Shown here: piece after piece, positions 1 through 7,513 of the stretch
Layout: every line of letters starts with the position of its first letter
Numbering within the stretch: the first letter of the stretch is position 1
NCBI GenBank assembly: GCA_028873695.1
Contig: JAPPNU010000072.1
Location: 11,391 to 75,390 of the forward strand
From: Gemmatimonadota bacterium
GTDB taxonomy: Bacteria; Latescibacterota; UBA2968; GCA-2709665
Direction of reading: 5' to 3'
Length of the DNA stretch: 64,000 bases
Notes under the pieces: model-generated
Told to the model about the DNA's origin: nothing
The model's input: the letters and a program-made list of their open reading frames with translations, nothing else
Databases searched by the model: none
Program-made: the position numbers and the translations under genes

Positions 1-105
1 ACAAACAACACCCCCCCCCCCCCCCGCCCGGCCCCCCCCTCGCCCCCCCCCCCCGCCCCCCCCCCCCCCCCGGCCGCCCGGCCGCCAAAAAACCCCCCCG
101 CTTCC
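1..105. other. Poly-C low-complexity contig end, probable artefact
   Basis: Almost pure C runs interrupted by a few G, A and T. Read on the minus strand this is poly-G, the typical signature of failed or dark sequencing cycles at a read or contig end. The gene on the minus strand enters this tract from the right, so its last real codon is around position 107. Nothing below that point should be interpreted biologically. Confidence 0.8.
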
Positions 106-3100
106 AGATCGTTTCCAGTCGATTGTCGTTCAGTTTCAAGCCAAACACGTGCGACCGGTTCGTCCCGCACACGATGAGGTGCTCCTTCTGCCGCGCCCAC
201 ACGTCGCATGCGGGCATCATCGACGCCCACCCGTCCAGCCCGTTGCTTGCGGTCTCGCCGCCGTCGGCATCCAGCACGTAACATGTCCCGCCGCATGTAA
301 TCCGGCCCGGTCCGCCGATCACCTCCTGCCTTCCGTCCCCGTCGATGTCCGCGACACGCAGCGGAGCGAATATCCCGTAGATCATAAAACTCCAGCGCTC
401 GTGGCCGGACGCGTCAAAACAGTGGAGCTTCCGGTCCGAGACCGCCGCCAGGATATCCAACCTGCCGTCGCCGCGAAGGTCCGCAGTCGTCACAAACTCC
501 ACCGCGGAATTCCGTGCGTACCGGTCCCATGTCCCCCGATAAATCTCAAAGGCGCGAGACCACAATACGCCTCCGCCGTCCTCCAGCAGATACAGATGCC
601 GGTCGTCCGCGCCCGCAATCACACAGCGCCGGCCGTCGATTTCCGCCGGACACACCGAAAGCACGCTTCCTTCCGCCTGGAACGACCAGGCCGGCTTTCC
701 GTTTTCGTCCAGAGCCAGAACGCGTCCGTCCTCCGTTCCAAGGAGCGCACCCTCCGCGCTGGCGGCGGCGCAGCGAACGCCGGAACCGGCTTCATACGTC
801 CAGACACCGCGCAGCCCGGGTACTGACGTCGCCTGCGCGGGCGTCCGAAAGTGGGCCTGGTACGACGGGAGGTCTGCAATCCCGCCCATTGAAAAACCAC
901 CTGACCCGGGACTACGCGTTTTTACCTCCTGCCGCCCCGCCGCAACGTGTAACTGCTCGCCATTCAGCGTAATTTCAGCGGGCCGCGGCGCCACGACCAC
1001 GCCTTCGCCGCGTTCCAGGTCGAACTCGATTGAAACGGGGTGTTCGCTTTCAAAGGCAGCGCCATCCGAACGCAGCGACGTGCCGTTACACAGCGCAAAC
1101 CACCCGTCGCCCGCCGCGTAGATTCCGGCGCGGCCGGAAATCGGTCCGGCGTCAAACGTTCCGTTTCCATCTCCGGTCCCTGCCAGCATCCGGCCCTGAG
1201 ACCCCTCGACCACCACCGCGGAATCCCCCACGCGGCGCATCCGGTCGTCCACGGGCTTTCGCAAGTTGGTGGCATAGAACAGGTTGATAAACGTATGTCG
1301 ATCTCCCGCTTCCATCTTCCGGTTGGTCGACTCCCGCAGGATATTCACGTAATCGTCCGCATAGGGATATGCTTCCCACCAGTGGCCGAAATTTTCCCAG
1401 TCCCGCTCCAGTGACATCCGGCCTTCGCCCACGCTCTGGAGAACGAAAGTATCTTCCAGACCGCTCGCAGGGTCGCGCTGCATGACCTCCAGCGTGCCGT
1501 TTTCCAGGGACGGTGTCCCCAACGTACGCCAGTGGCACTGTAGCGCGAACGCTCCCGGCTTTGTCGCTTCGACCTCGTCCACCACCACGAAATACCGGCC
1601 CCTTCGCCACACGACGTTCCGGACCCACAGGGCGCCCCATTCGCCATCCACGGACGTCCGGCTCATGCCCACGCGGCGGAGATTCGCCGCGCCTTCGAGC
1701 CGGCACAGGGCGGGCACGTCCCACGCCTCCCCATCCCGCACCGCCGTCACGCCATTGTGATGTTTGAGCGTCGGTCCTTCCGTATACGAGGCATCCACCA
1801 GGAAGATCCGGTCGTTCGCCGAAAACTCCGGGATCGTATTCCCGTCTTCGTGGCTGTGGTTGCCGTAATAGATCCCGTGCAGCATCAGGTACTGGTCGTC
1901 CCGGTCGAACCCCTCCCGGAAACAGACCGTGTCGAACGCCTCTTCTCTCGAAACGTTCAATGGCTTTACTTCGCGCGGCCTCGCCTTCGGGTCTTCGGGG
2001 AGATCGTAGAAACCGCCGGCAACCTCGAGCACCCGTACCCCGGCCATCTCAGCCGGGACCTCGGGCTGGAGTCCGTCGTCGAAGTATTTCTCGAAACTCC
2101 TCACGAGCAGCGGATCGCTCACGGACTCGTACCTGCGACCCTGCGGGGAAGGCCGGAAATAGTCCGAGGGTCTGTCGAATCGTTTGCGAAGCATGAACGC
2201 CGCACGGCCGTCCTGCAGAACGTGTCCTGCCTTGGCCAGGAAATTCGTGGGGTAGCCCTCGGTCGGCGCACCCGTATCTCCAAACGCGGGCAGCGCTCCC
2301 CGGTTGTTGCAGTAAAGCACCGCCTGGTCCAGGGAGCGCTCACAACTCCCATTGTCAATATACGTCGTATCCCCACTTGCCAGCGCATAGGTCAGAATGT
2401 GGTCCAGCGTCATCCACTGATAGGCGTTGGCATCCTCAATCGGCTTGAACGACGTCGCCTGCCCCTTGAACACGTCCGCAGAGGCGGCCATCCACTCCTT
2501 CGCTTCTTCGAAACCGTAGTGCGTTGAAAAATACCGGCCGCCGAACCACGCCGCCAGCGCCACCAGCGTCTGATGGTTCTGCCGTATCATCCGGTGCCCC
2601 ACACCCTCCCGGAAGAATCGCGTATACGCCCCCTCCGTGGAATCCATGATCCACAGCAGATACCGTGTAATCGTCAACCGGTCTTCATCGGAGAACACCG
2701 GACTCTCCTCGATCAGGTCCCAGACCGCCGCCAGCCACCAGACGTGGAAGTGCGCCATCACCCCGTACTCGCCCATCCTCAGATGCGCGTCCGCGATCTC
2801 TCGCACGGCCGCCGCGTACGCTTCGTGACCCGTCCGGTGATACATCAATCCGTATGCGCCCGCTTCCGAAATCAACTGGTAGCCCGCGCCGGCCTCGGAC
2901 GCGTGCGGGCCGGTCGCCCTCGCGATGAAGTCCTCCCGCCGCTCCTGCAGCCACCCCTCCGGCGGCTGTCCGAAAGCGTCGAACTCGGGTCCGAGACGGA
3001 TGTCCATCAACCAGCCGACGTCGAGCGTCGTCCCGTCCGGCACACGCCCCAGAAAGCGCGAAACCGCCCGCTCAAGCCCGGCCTCGTCACTGGCCCCCAG

Positions 3101-3481
3101 CAGAACCACGTTATTCCCGTTCCCCAGAGGATTGTGCAACGTCCGCAGCGCGTACCCGCCCCTGCCGGGATAACAGCGGTCTTCCACCGCCCACCACTTG
3201 TAATAAAGCCACCGGACGAAGTCGTTGTCGGCCATATTCCCAAGCGCCACCACGTTCCCCTGCAGCAGCGCCCCTGCCGCTGCGTCCGATGCCCGGACCA
3301 CTTCCAGCCGGGCCCCTGTTGCCGCCACGACCCGATCGACGATCCTGTCCGCCTGGCGTGCGTGGGTCGCATCCCCGCCGGTGACGACCTTCGCCCTGGG
3401 CTCGCCGTCGACGACCAGCGCCGTTTCCAGACACATGTCTTTCAGTGCGTCTACGTTCAATCCGACCGAACCCCTGTTCAT
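2..3481 (-). CDS. Heparinase II/III-fold protein with C-terminal beta-propeller (3' partial)
   Basis: A minus-strand frame open from an ATG at 3481 to the window edge, about 1,125 codons plus artefact. An AAGAGGAA ribosome site lies just upstream of the ATG. The first ~140 residues resemble the alpha/beta domain that precedes glycosidase and lyase modules (motif NPLGNGNNVVLLG). The middle has an all-alpha toroid-type stretch (RQNHQTLVALAAWF) and then a heparinase II/III beta-sandwich motif, NHSHEDGNTIPEFSAND, near residue 537. From about residue 860 there are PQQ/FG-GAP-like blades (LRGDGRLDILA, DIDGDGRQEVIGG). I infer a polysaccharide lyase or a carbohydrate-binding relative. No signal peptide is visible, which is odd for a polysaccharide lyase. 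The stop codon lies outside the window. Confidence 0.8.
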   Translation of the reverse strand, partial: MNRGSVGLNVDALKDMCLETALVVDGEPRAKVVTGGDATHARQADRIVDRVVAATGARLEVVRASDAAAGALLQGNVVALGNMADNDFVRWLYYKWWAVEDRCYPGRGGYALRTLHNPLGNGNNVVLLGASDEAGLERAVSRFLGRVPDGTTLDVGWLMDIRLGPEFDAFGQPPEGWLQERREDFIARATGPHASEAGAGYQLISEAGAYGLMYHRTGHEAYAAAVREIADAHLRMGEYGVMAHFHVWWLAAVWDLIEESPVFSDEDRLTITRYLLWIMDSTEGAYTRFFREGVGHRMIRQNHQTLVALAAWFGGRYFSTHYGFEEAKEWMAASADVFKGQATSFKPIEDANAYQWMTLDHILTYALASGDTTYIDNGSCERSLDQAVLYCNNRGALPAFGDTGAPTEGYPTNFLAKAGHVLQDGRAAFMLRKRFDRPSDYFRPSPQGRRYESVSDPLLVRSFEKYFDDGLQPEVPAEMAGVRVLEVAGGFYDLPEDPKARPREVKPLNVSREEAFDTVCFREGFDRDDQYLMLHGIYYGNHSHEDGNTIPEFSANDRIFLVDASYTEGPTLKHHNGVTAVRDGEAWDVPALCRLEGAANLRRVGMSRTSVDGEWGALWVRNVVWRRGRYFVVVDEVEATKPGAFALQCHWRTLGTPSLENGTLEVMQRDPASGLEDTFVLQSVGEGRMSLERDWENFGHWWEAYPYADDYVNILRESTNRKMEAGDRHTFINLFYATNLRKPVDDRMRRVGDSAVVVEGSQGRMLAGTGDGNGTFDAGPISGRAGIYAAGDGWFALCNGTSLRSDGAAFESEHPVSIEFDLERGEGVVVAPRPAEITLNGEQLHVAAGRQEVKTRSPGSGGFSMGGIADLPSYQAHFRTPAQATSVPGLRGVWTYEAGSGVRCAAASAEGALLGTEDGRVLALDENGKPAWSFQAEGSVLSVCPAEIDGRRCVIAGADDRHLYLLEDGGGVLWSRAFEIYRGTWDRYARNSAVEFVTTADLRGDGRLDILAAVSDRKLHCFDASGHERWSFMIYGIFAPLRVADIDGDGRQEVIGGPGRITCGGTCYVLDADGGETASNGLDGWASMMPACDVWARQKEHLIVCGTNRSHVFGLKLNDNRLETIWKRGGFLAAGRPGGGGGRGGGARGGPGGGGGGCCL

Positions 3482-3596
3482 GATCCGTTCCTCTTAACAA
3501 GAACCAGTTGAATGCTTTCGCCGCTGCGGACTGGACACCCGCGCGTGCATTTGGTTTTACCCTGTCGCGGCCCCCCAACCGCCGTTGCCGGGTCAC

Positions 3597-3635
3597 AAAC
3601 GGACACGCCGCCCTGTTCCGGCGGCGTGTCCGTTT
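3597..3635 (-). terminator. Perfect 16-bp stem-loop between two lyase genes
   Basis: AAACGGACACGCCGCC at 3597-3612 pairs perfectly with 3620-3635 across a 7-nt loop. It sits after the stop of the gene at 3706-6042 and before the ATG at 3481, both on the minus strand. Only three T follow the stem on the minus strand, so it may be a terminator, an attenuator or an mRNA-stabilising hairpin. Confidence 0.55.
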
Positions 3636-3705
3636 ACGGTCCCGGACCTCCGGCGTTCGATATCCATCGACAGGCGACGTCATCGTATCGGCGCCAGTCT
3701 ACGCG

Positions 3706-6042
3706 TCACGAAACCAGGCCGCCGTCTCCAACTTCGTACCTGCGACCCTGAACGACCAGCAACGCAAGCCCACCCGCGTGAAGCGAGCCGTACGTCGCGC
3801 CGTCCGGACCGCCGACAAGCACAAGGTCGTCGCCGATCAGCGCCACTTCCGTCTCTCCCGACCGCTCGGTCTGTACGTCCGGCCGGTTGAGCGAGGCGTG
3901 TCCCGGACACAGCACAACCCCCAGATTGCGACGGCTGACAAGGCCTGAGGTTGTAAACCGGAGATGGTACTGCTGATGCCACTGCGAACTGTCCCTGTCG
4001 GTCCGCATCGGAGGGGGGTCCCATCCCTCGCTCAGGGAGAAGAATGCATTGTTGTGGTACATGAAATGCCCTTCGAGAGAGCTCCCCTCACGCTCCAGCA
4101 GGAAGGTCCTTCTGTCCTCGTCCACCGAAAAACGGTTCCAGGAGTGGATATTCCATTGCAGCGCCGAATCGATGCCCGGAACCGCGACGAACTCGTCGAT
4201 CATCACGAAACAGCTGTGCGCCTTCAGGAAGAAAACGTGCCGCCGGCACCGTTCCGCGCGGTCGCTGTAGCTGGCGTCCGCGTTGCCTGCAAAGTAAACG
4301 ATCCGCTCGTCTTCGAACGCATTTTCGATCTTCCCGAGCGAATCGTGCGACCGCATGATCTGGGAGGCATCCGAAAGCGTCACGCAGTTGTGCGACTTGG
4401 TGTGCCATACCCAGTGCGTATGATGATCCGAACCGTACCCGATGTAGTAGCCGCTGGGCATCGCCATCACCTTGCCGCCGGCGTGCAGAATGAAATCGTT
4501 GTTGTTCGCGTGGGAATGGCTGATGGCCCCGAGCGGAGAAGAGCGAAAGATCAGCGCAACGTCCCGTGCCGCGTCGTTCAGGTCCGTCCGGACCGCGGCC
4601 CATCCGGCGGCCGGGAACTCGCGGAATACCGAGTTTTCCCCACCGGTGTGCGGACTCGCTTTATCATGTCGGGCCAAATAAAGCTGTGACATCACGCCCG
4701 AGCTTCGCCGCTCCGCCGGCGTCTGCATTTGCTCTGCCTCAGCGCGGAAAGCTTCCACGTAACCTGCGAACGCATCGGTATCCGTCTCGCGCCCGATCAG
4801 ATCCACCAGGTCCGCGTTGGACCTCCAGGTGCCTGCCCACCGCTCCGTATGGTCGCCGAATCCCATCCATTCCGCGTACGGAGGCAGACAGTACTGGCGC
4901 CACCGTGCGTGGTTCTTCCAGAAGGGTTTCCGGTACAGATCCACGCCGATACCCCGCTTCAACGCCGAGGCGAACATGCTCATGATGGTGACGTAAGCCA
5001 GTCCATAGGACGGTCCTTCCGCCCATGCCCCGTCGTCGCCCGCCCAGATCGGCCAGATGCCGCACAGCACGGGCCTGAGCCACTCCAGCCACGATTGCGC
5101 ATCCGGAATGTGATCGTGAAACACCAGCGCAATGTGCGCCAGGAACACGATCTCGCGGCCGGCATGGGAGTCGAACCGCGTCACCCCGTACGACCCCCTG
5201 TTGTGCATGTAGTCGAACGTAATCTGTCCCCGCTGCCGGAACTGCGCCACGACGGCATCGCGCTCCTCGTCCGTAAACCGGTCCCATACCCAGTCGCACG
5301 CGTTCGAGCCGTTCCAGATCACGGACATGTGGGCCTCGTCGTTGTGGGCAAGGTGACTCGACCCCTCCGGATCCCAGCGCGATATGGATGCCATCCTCCG
5401 GCATGCGGCGCGGGCGAACCGGTCCTCTCCGCCCACCAGATAGGCCAGCGCCAGGGTTTCCGCGCCCTTGACGAAACGCCGGGACTCCCACATGATCGGC
5501 GCCCACGTCTCATGATATCTCTGATAGTCCTCGCTGCGGTCGGGCAGAAACGGCGGCTCTTCGATCTCGTGCGGTTCGGCCAACACGGCTTCGGCGCTCG
5601 CTCGCAGGCCCGCCCACGCCTGTGCCGCATCGCCGGCGGCGGCCGCCCGAATTGCCGGCACCTCCTCGGGGCGGACGTATATGCGCGGATGTTCCGACGG
5701 GAATCGCTTCAGCCATTCGCCTGCGGCGGGCACCTCCACCACAACCGCCCCGGAACCGATCTCGAACGTGAATACCTCCGACGTAGCGCCGCGACCCGTG
5801 GACCAGCGCCAGTAATACGTTCCCGGATCCAACGCCCGTTCCGGCAGGAATACCGGCTCCTGCAAATCCCCCTTGTCCAGAACGACGTTCGCAAAGCTCG
5901 AATCCCTGGCAACCTGAAGGCGATAGCCCGATGCGGATTCCACCGGAAGCCAGGCGAAAACAGGGGGGTTGGTTCGCAAACTCGCGCCGTCCCTGGGCTG
6001 TCGCGGGTCCTTGTGCGGATGCGGATGTCTGTGTTCCTTCAT
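3706..6042 (-). CDS. DUF4962 / heparinase II/III family protein
   Basis: A 778-residue protein, full length for DUF4962-heparinase II/III proteins. The N-terminus has the fibronectin-like region with NPPVFAWLPVESASGYRLQV at residues ~25-44, typical of DUF4962, followed by an alpha-toroid with HNRGSYGVTRFDSHAGREI. The C-terminal beta-sandwich carries SHSHANNNDFILHAGGK near residue 507, where His and Asn usually form the lyase active site. Members cleave uronic-acid polysaccharides such as alginate or glycosaminoglycans by beta-elimination. The substrate cannot be read from sequence. No signal peptide is seen; the N-terminus is His/Pro rich (MKEHRHPHPHKDP). A GAGGTG ribosome site precedes the ATG. 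It is followed on the same strand by a second heparinase-fold gene and preceded by a Gfo/Idh/MocA oxidoreductase, so an uronate or sugar catabolic group is likely. Confidence 0.87.
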   Translation of the reverse strand: MKEHRHPHPHKDPRQPRDGASLRTNPPVFAWLPVESASGYRLQVARDSSFANVVLDKGDLQEPVFLPERALDPGTYYWRWSTGRGATSEVFTFEIGSGAVVVEVPAAGEWLKRFPSEHPRIYVRPEEVPAIRAAAAGDAAQAWAGLRASAEAVLAEPHEIEEPPFLPDRSEDYQRYHETWAPIMWESRRFVKGAETLALAYLVGGEDRFARAACRRMASISRWDPEGSSHLAHNDEAHMSVIWNGSNACDWVWDRFTDEERDAVVAQFRQRGQITFDYMHNRGSYGVTRFDSHAGREIVFLAHIALVFHDHIPDAQSWLEWLRPVLCGIWPIWAGDDGAWAEGPSYGLAYVTIMSMFASALKRGIGVDLYRKPFWKNHARWRQYCLPPYAEWMGFGDHTERWAGTWRSNADLVDLIGRETDTDAFAGYVEAFRAEAEQMQTPAERRSSGVMSQLYLARHDKASPHTGGENSVFREFPAAGWAAVRTDLNDAARDVALIFRSSPLGAISHSHANNNDFILHAGGKVMAMPSGYYIGYGSDHHTHWVWHTKSHNCVTLSDASQIMRSHDSLGKIENAFEDERIVYFAGNADASYSDRAERCRRHVFFLKAHSCFVMIDEFVAVPGIDSALQWNIHSWNRFSVDEDRRTFLLEREGSSLEGHFMYHNNAFFSLSEGWDPPPMRTDRDSSQWHQQYHLRFTTSGLVSRRNLGVVLCPGHASLNRPDVQTERSGETEVALIGDDLVLVGGPDGATYGSLHAGGLALLVVQGRRYEVGDGGLVS

Positions 6043-6098
6043 GGCGTCACCTCACAATTATACCCGTGATGAAAAAAACCATGCGCTCTGTGGCGGCT

Positions 6099-7079
6099 TC
6101 AGACCCTTGCAAGCGATGCGACGCGTTCAGGTCTGCCGCTCTCGATGCTCCGACCTGCCTGAATCATCATCAGCGTGGCCATCAGACCGTCCACGTGGTC
6201 CGCGGCCATGGGCGCGCCGGTCCTCAGCGCTTCGACGAACAGCCGGTTCTCCTCGACGAATCCGCCCTCCTCCCCGCGGAAGACCACGGGCTCCTTCCCG
6301 GTCTCCGTGTACGTCAGCGTGCAGAACCGGTCGGTAAGCAGCACGGACCGGTCCTGGGCGAAAATCTCCATGAAGAGCTTGCTCGTCGTCGCCGGCTGGT
6401 TGGCATCTCCCTGGATCCAGCAGCCTGCCGCGCCGTTTTCGAACCGGAACGTGGCGGTCAGATTGTCCGGCCTGCCGTTTGGCTGATAGTAGTTCCCGCC
6501 CGCTGCGTAGACTTCCTCCGGGTCCGAACCGGCTACATATCTGAGGAGGTCGCAAGAATGGCATCCCTGGCTGTACACGTTGCCGCCCCCCAGGACGGGA
6601 TCGTTGGCCCAGGTATCCCCCCATCGGTTGTCCATCATCTGCATCACCACCATCAGAGGCTCCGGGATCAACTCCCGGGCTTTCTGCAACATCGGATAGT
6701 ACCGCATCTTGAAGGCCGTAAAGAGCTGAATGCCCTCCCGCTCGACCGCCTCCCCGATCCTCCGGCAGTCTTCAACCGTCAGCGCGAGGGGCTTTTCCAC
6801 CAGAATGTGCTTCCCCGCCGCCGCCGCCCGGATACAGTAATCCGCGTGGGTGTCGTGGTGGGTACAGATATAGACGGTGTCCAGCGAATCGTCCGAAAGT
6901 AAGCGGCCGACGTCAGATGTGGCATAGTCGCCTCCGTCACGAGCACATAAAGCGCGCGCTTTCTCTTCAACCACGTCGCAGAACGCGGCCATGCGTATGC
7001 CGTCCAGCCCCGCAACCGCTTCGCTGTGCACGCCGCCGATCGCGCCGCAGCCGATCAGTCCCGCGCGAATTTCCGACAT
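6099..7079 (-). CDS. Gfo/Idh/MocA family oxidoreductase
   Basis: A 326-residue NAD(P)-dependent sugar dehydrogenase. The Rossmann motif GLIGCGAIGGVHS is at residues 8-20 and the family EKP motif, with the catalytic lysine, at 95-97. A distal motif GGGNVYSQGCHSCDLLRYV contains the usual H...D/H residues of the C-terminal alpha/beta domain. The family oxidises or epimerises inositols, uronates and keto-sugars. A strong GGGAGGAAA ribosome site precedes the ATG. The gene lies 56 bp upstream of the heparinase-fold gene, consistent with handling of released sugars. Substrate unknown. Confidence 0.9.
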   Translation of the reverse strand: MSEIRAGLIGCGAIGGVHSEAVAGLDGIRMAAFCDVVEEKARALCARDGGDYATSDVGRLLSDDSLDTVYICTHHDTHADYCIRAAAAGKHILVEKPLALTVEDCRRIGEAVEREGIQLFTAFKMRYYPMLQKARELIPEPLMVVMQMMDNRWGDTWANDPVLGGGNVYSQGCHSCDLLRYVAGSDPEEVYAAGGNYYQPNGRPDNLTATFRFENGAAGCWIQGDANQPATTSKLFMEIFAQDRSVLLTDRFCTLTYTETGKEPVVFRGEEGGFVEENRLFVEALRTGAPMAADHVDGLMATLMMIQAGRSIESGRPERVASLARV

Positions 7080-7098
7080 TCTCAGTTTCCTCCCTGAT

Positions 7099-7210
7099 CA
7101 CACCTGTCCAAAACCGTCTTCTCCGGCCGCTATCACGACAGAATTCACCTGTAATCGGAGCGAGGCATCCTGCCCTCGCTCCCGGGAACGCCTATCACAC
7201 CGGCCCAAAA
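7099..7210. repeat. Dispersed repeat, family R2, short copy
   Basis: This intergenic stretch starts CACACCTGTCCAAAACCG and contains an imperfect form of the palindrome CGAGGGCATCCTGCCCTCG, ending near CACACCGGCCCAAAA. The same left and right parts occur at 50602-50836, where about 120 extra bases separate them. It looks like an internally deleted copy of that element. The rest of the gap to 7322 holds a hairpin and no gene. Confidence 0.6.
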
Positions 7211-7248
7211 CGGTCCCGTCAGGGATGGACGGGTGCGCAGATACACGC

Positions 7249-7270
7249 AGGGCGCAGCGTACTGCGCCCT
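7249..7270. other. 9-bp perfect hairpin
   Basis: AGGGCGCAG at 7249-7257 pairs with CTGCGCCCT at 7262-7270 across the loop CGTA. It lies downstream of the GWxTD operon and upstream of the Gfo/Idh/MocA gene. No T-run follows on either strand, so it is not a classical terminator. Confidence 0.4.
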
Positions 7271-7322
7271 GGTTGCATTTCTCCCCTCTAGGGGTGGCGC
7301 TCGATATGCCGCGCCGGCCTGA

Positions 7323-7509
7323 GAAGCTGTCTTAAAACCCCCAGCGGTCTTCGCGCGGCTGCAAAAGCGTCGGTCGGCGTTGGGCAAATCCACCCAAGAG
7401 TGGCGAGGGGCGCGCAGCCACGATACATTGGATATGGGCGAATTTGCCCGCCTTGACCGACACGTTTTCGCTCGCGCTCGGGACTCACCGGGAATTTTAA
7501 AACAACTTC
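7323..7509. mobile_element. MITE-like element, family R1, copy 1 (187 bp)
   Basis: Its ends are GAAGCTGTCTTAAAA at the left and TTTTAAAACAACTTC at the right, imperfect terminal inverted repeats. Inside, GGTCGGCGTTGGGCAAATCC is mirrored by a GGATTTGCCC..GACCGAC-type arm, so the whole element folds as one long hairpin with a variable centre. A second copy is at 22457-22642 and a lone end at 44292-44314. It has no coding capacity. It begins 4 bp past the stop codon of the GWxTD gene and may act as its transcript end. Confidence 0.7.
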
Positions 7510-7513
7510 CGAA

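Noticed and set aside
1..105. Poly-C tract as a functional repeat or i-motif
   Set aside because: Its position at the contig edge and its composition fit a sequencing artefact better.
149..3948. Plus-strand open frames opposite the first lyase-propeller gene
   Set aside because: Arg/Pro-rich translations only; the minus-strand frame is continuous and carries the heparinase and propeller motifs.
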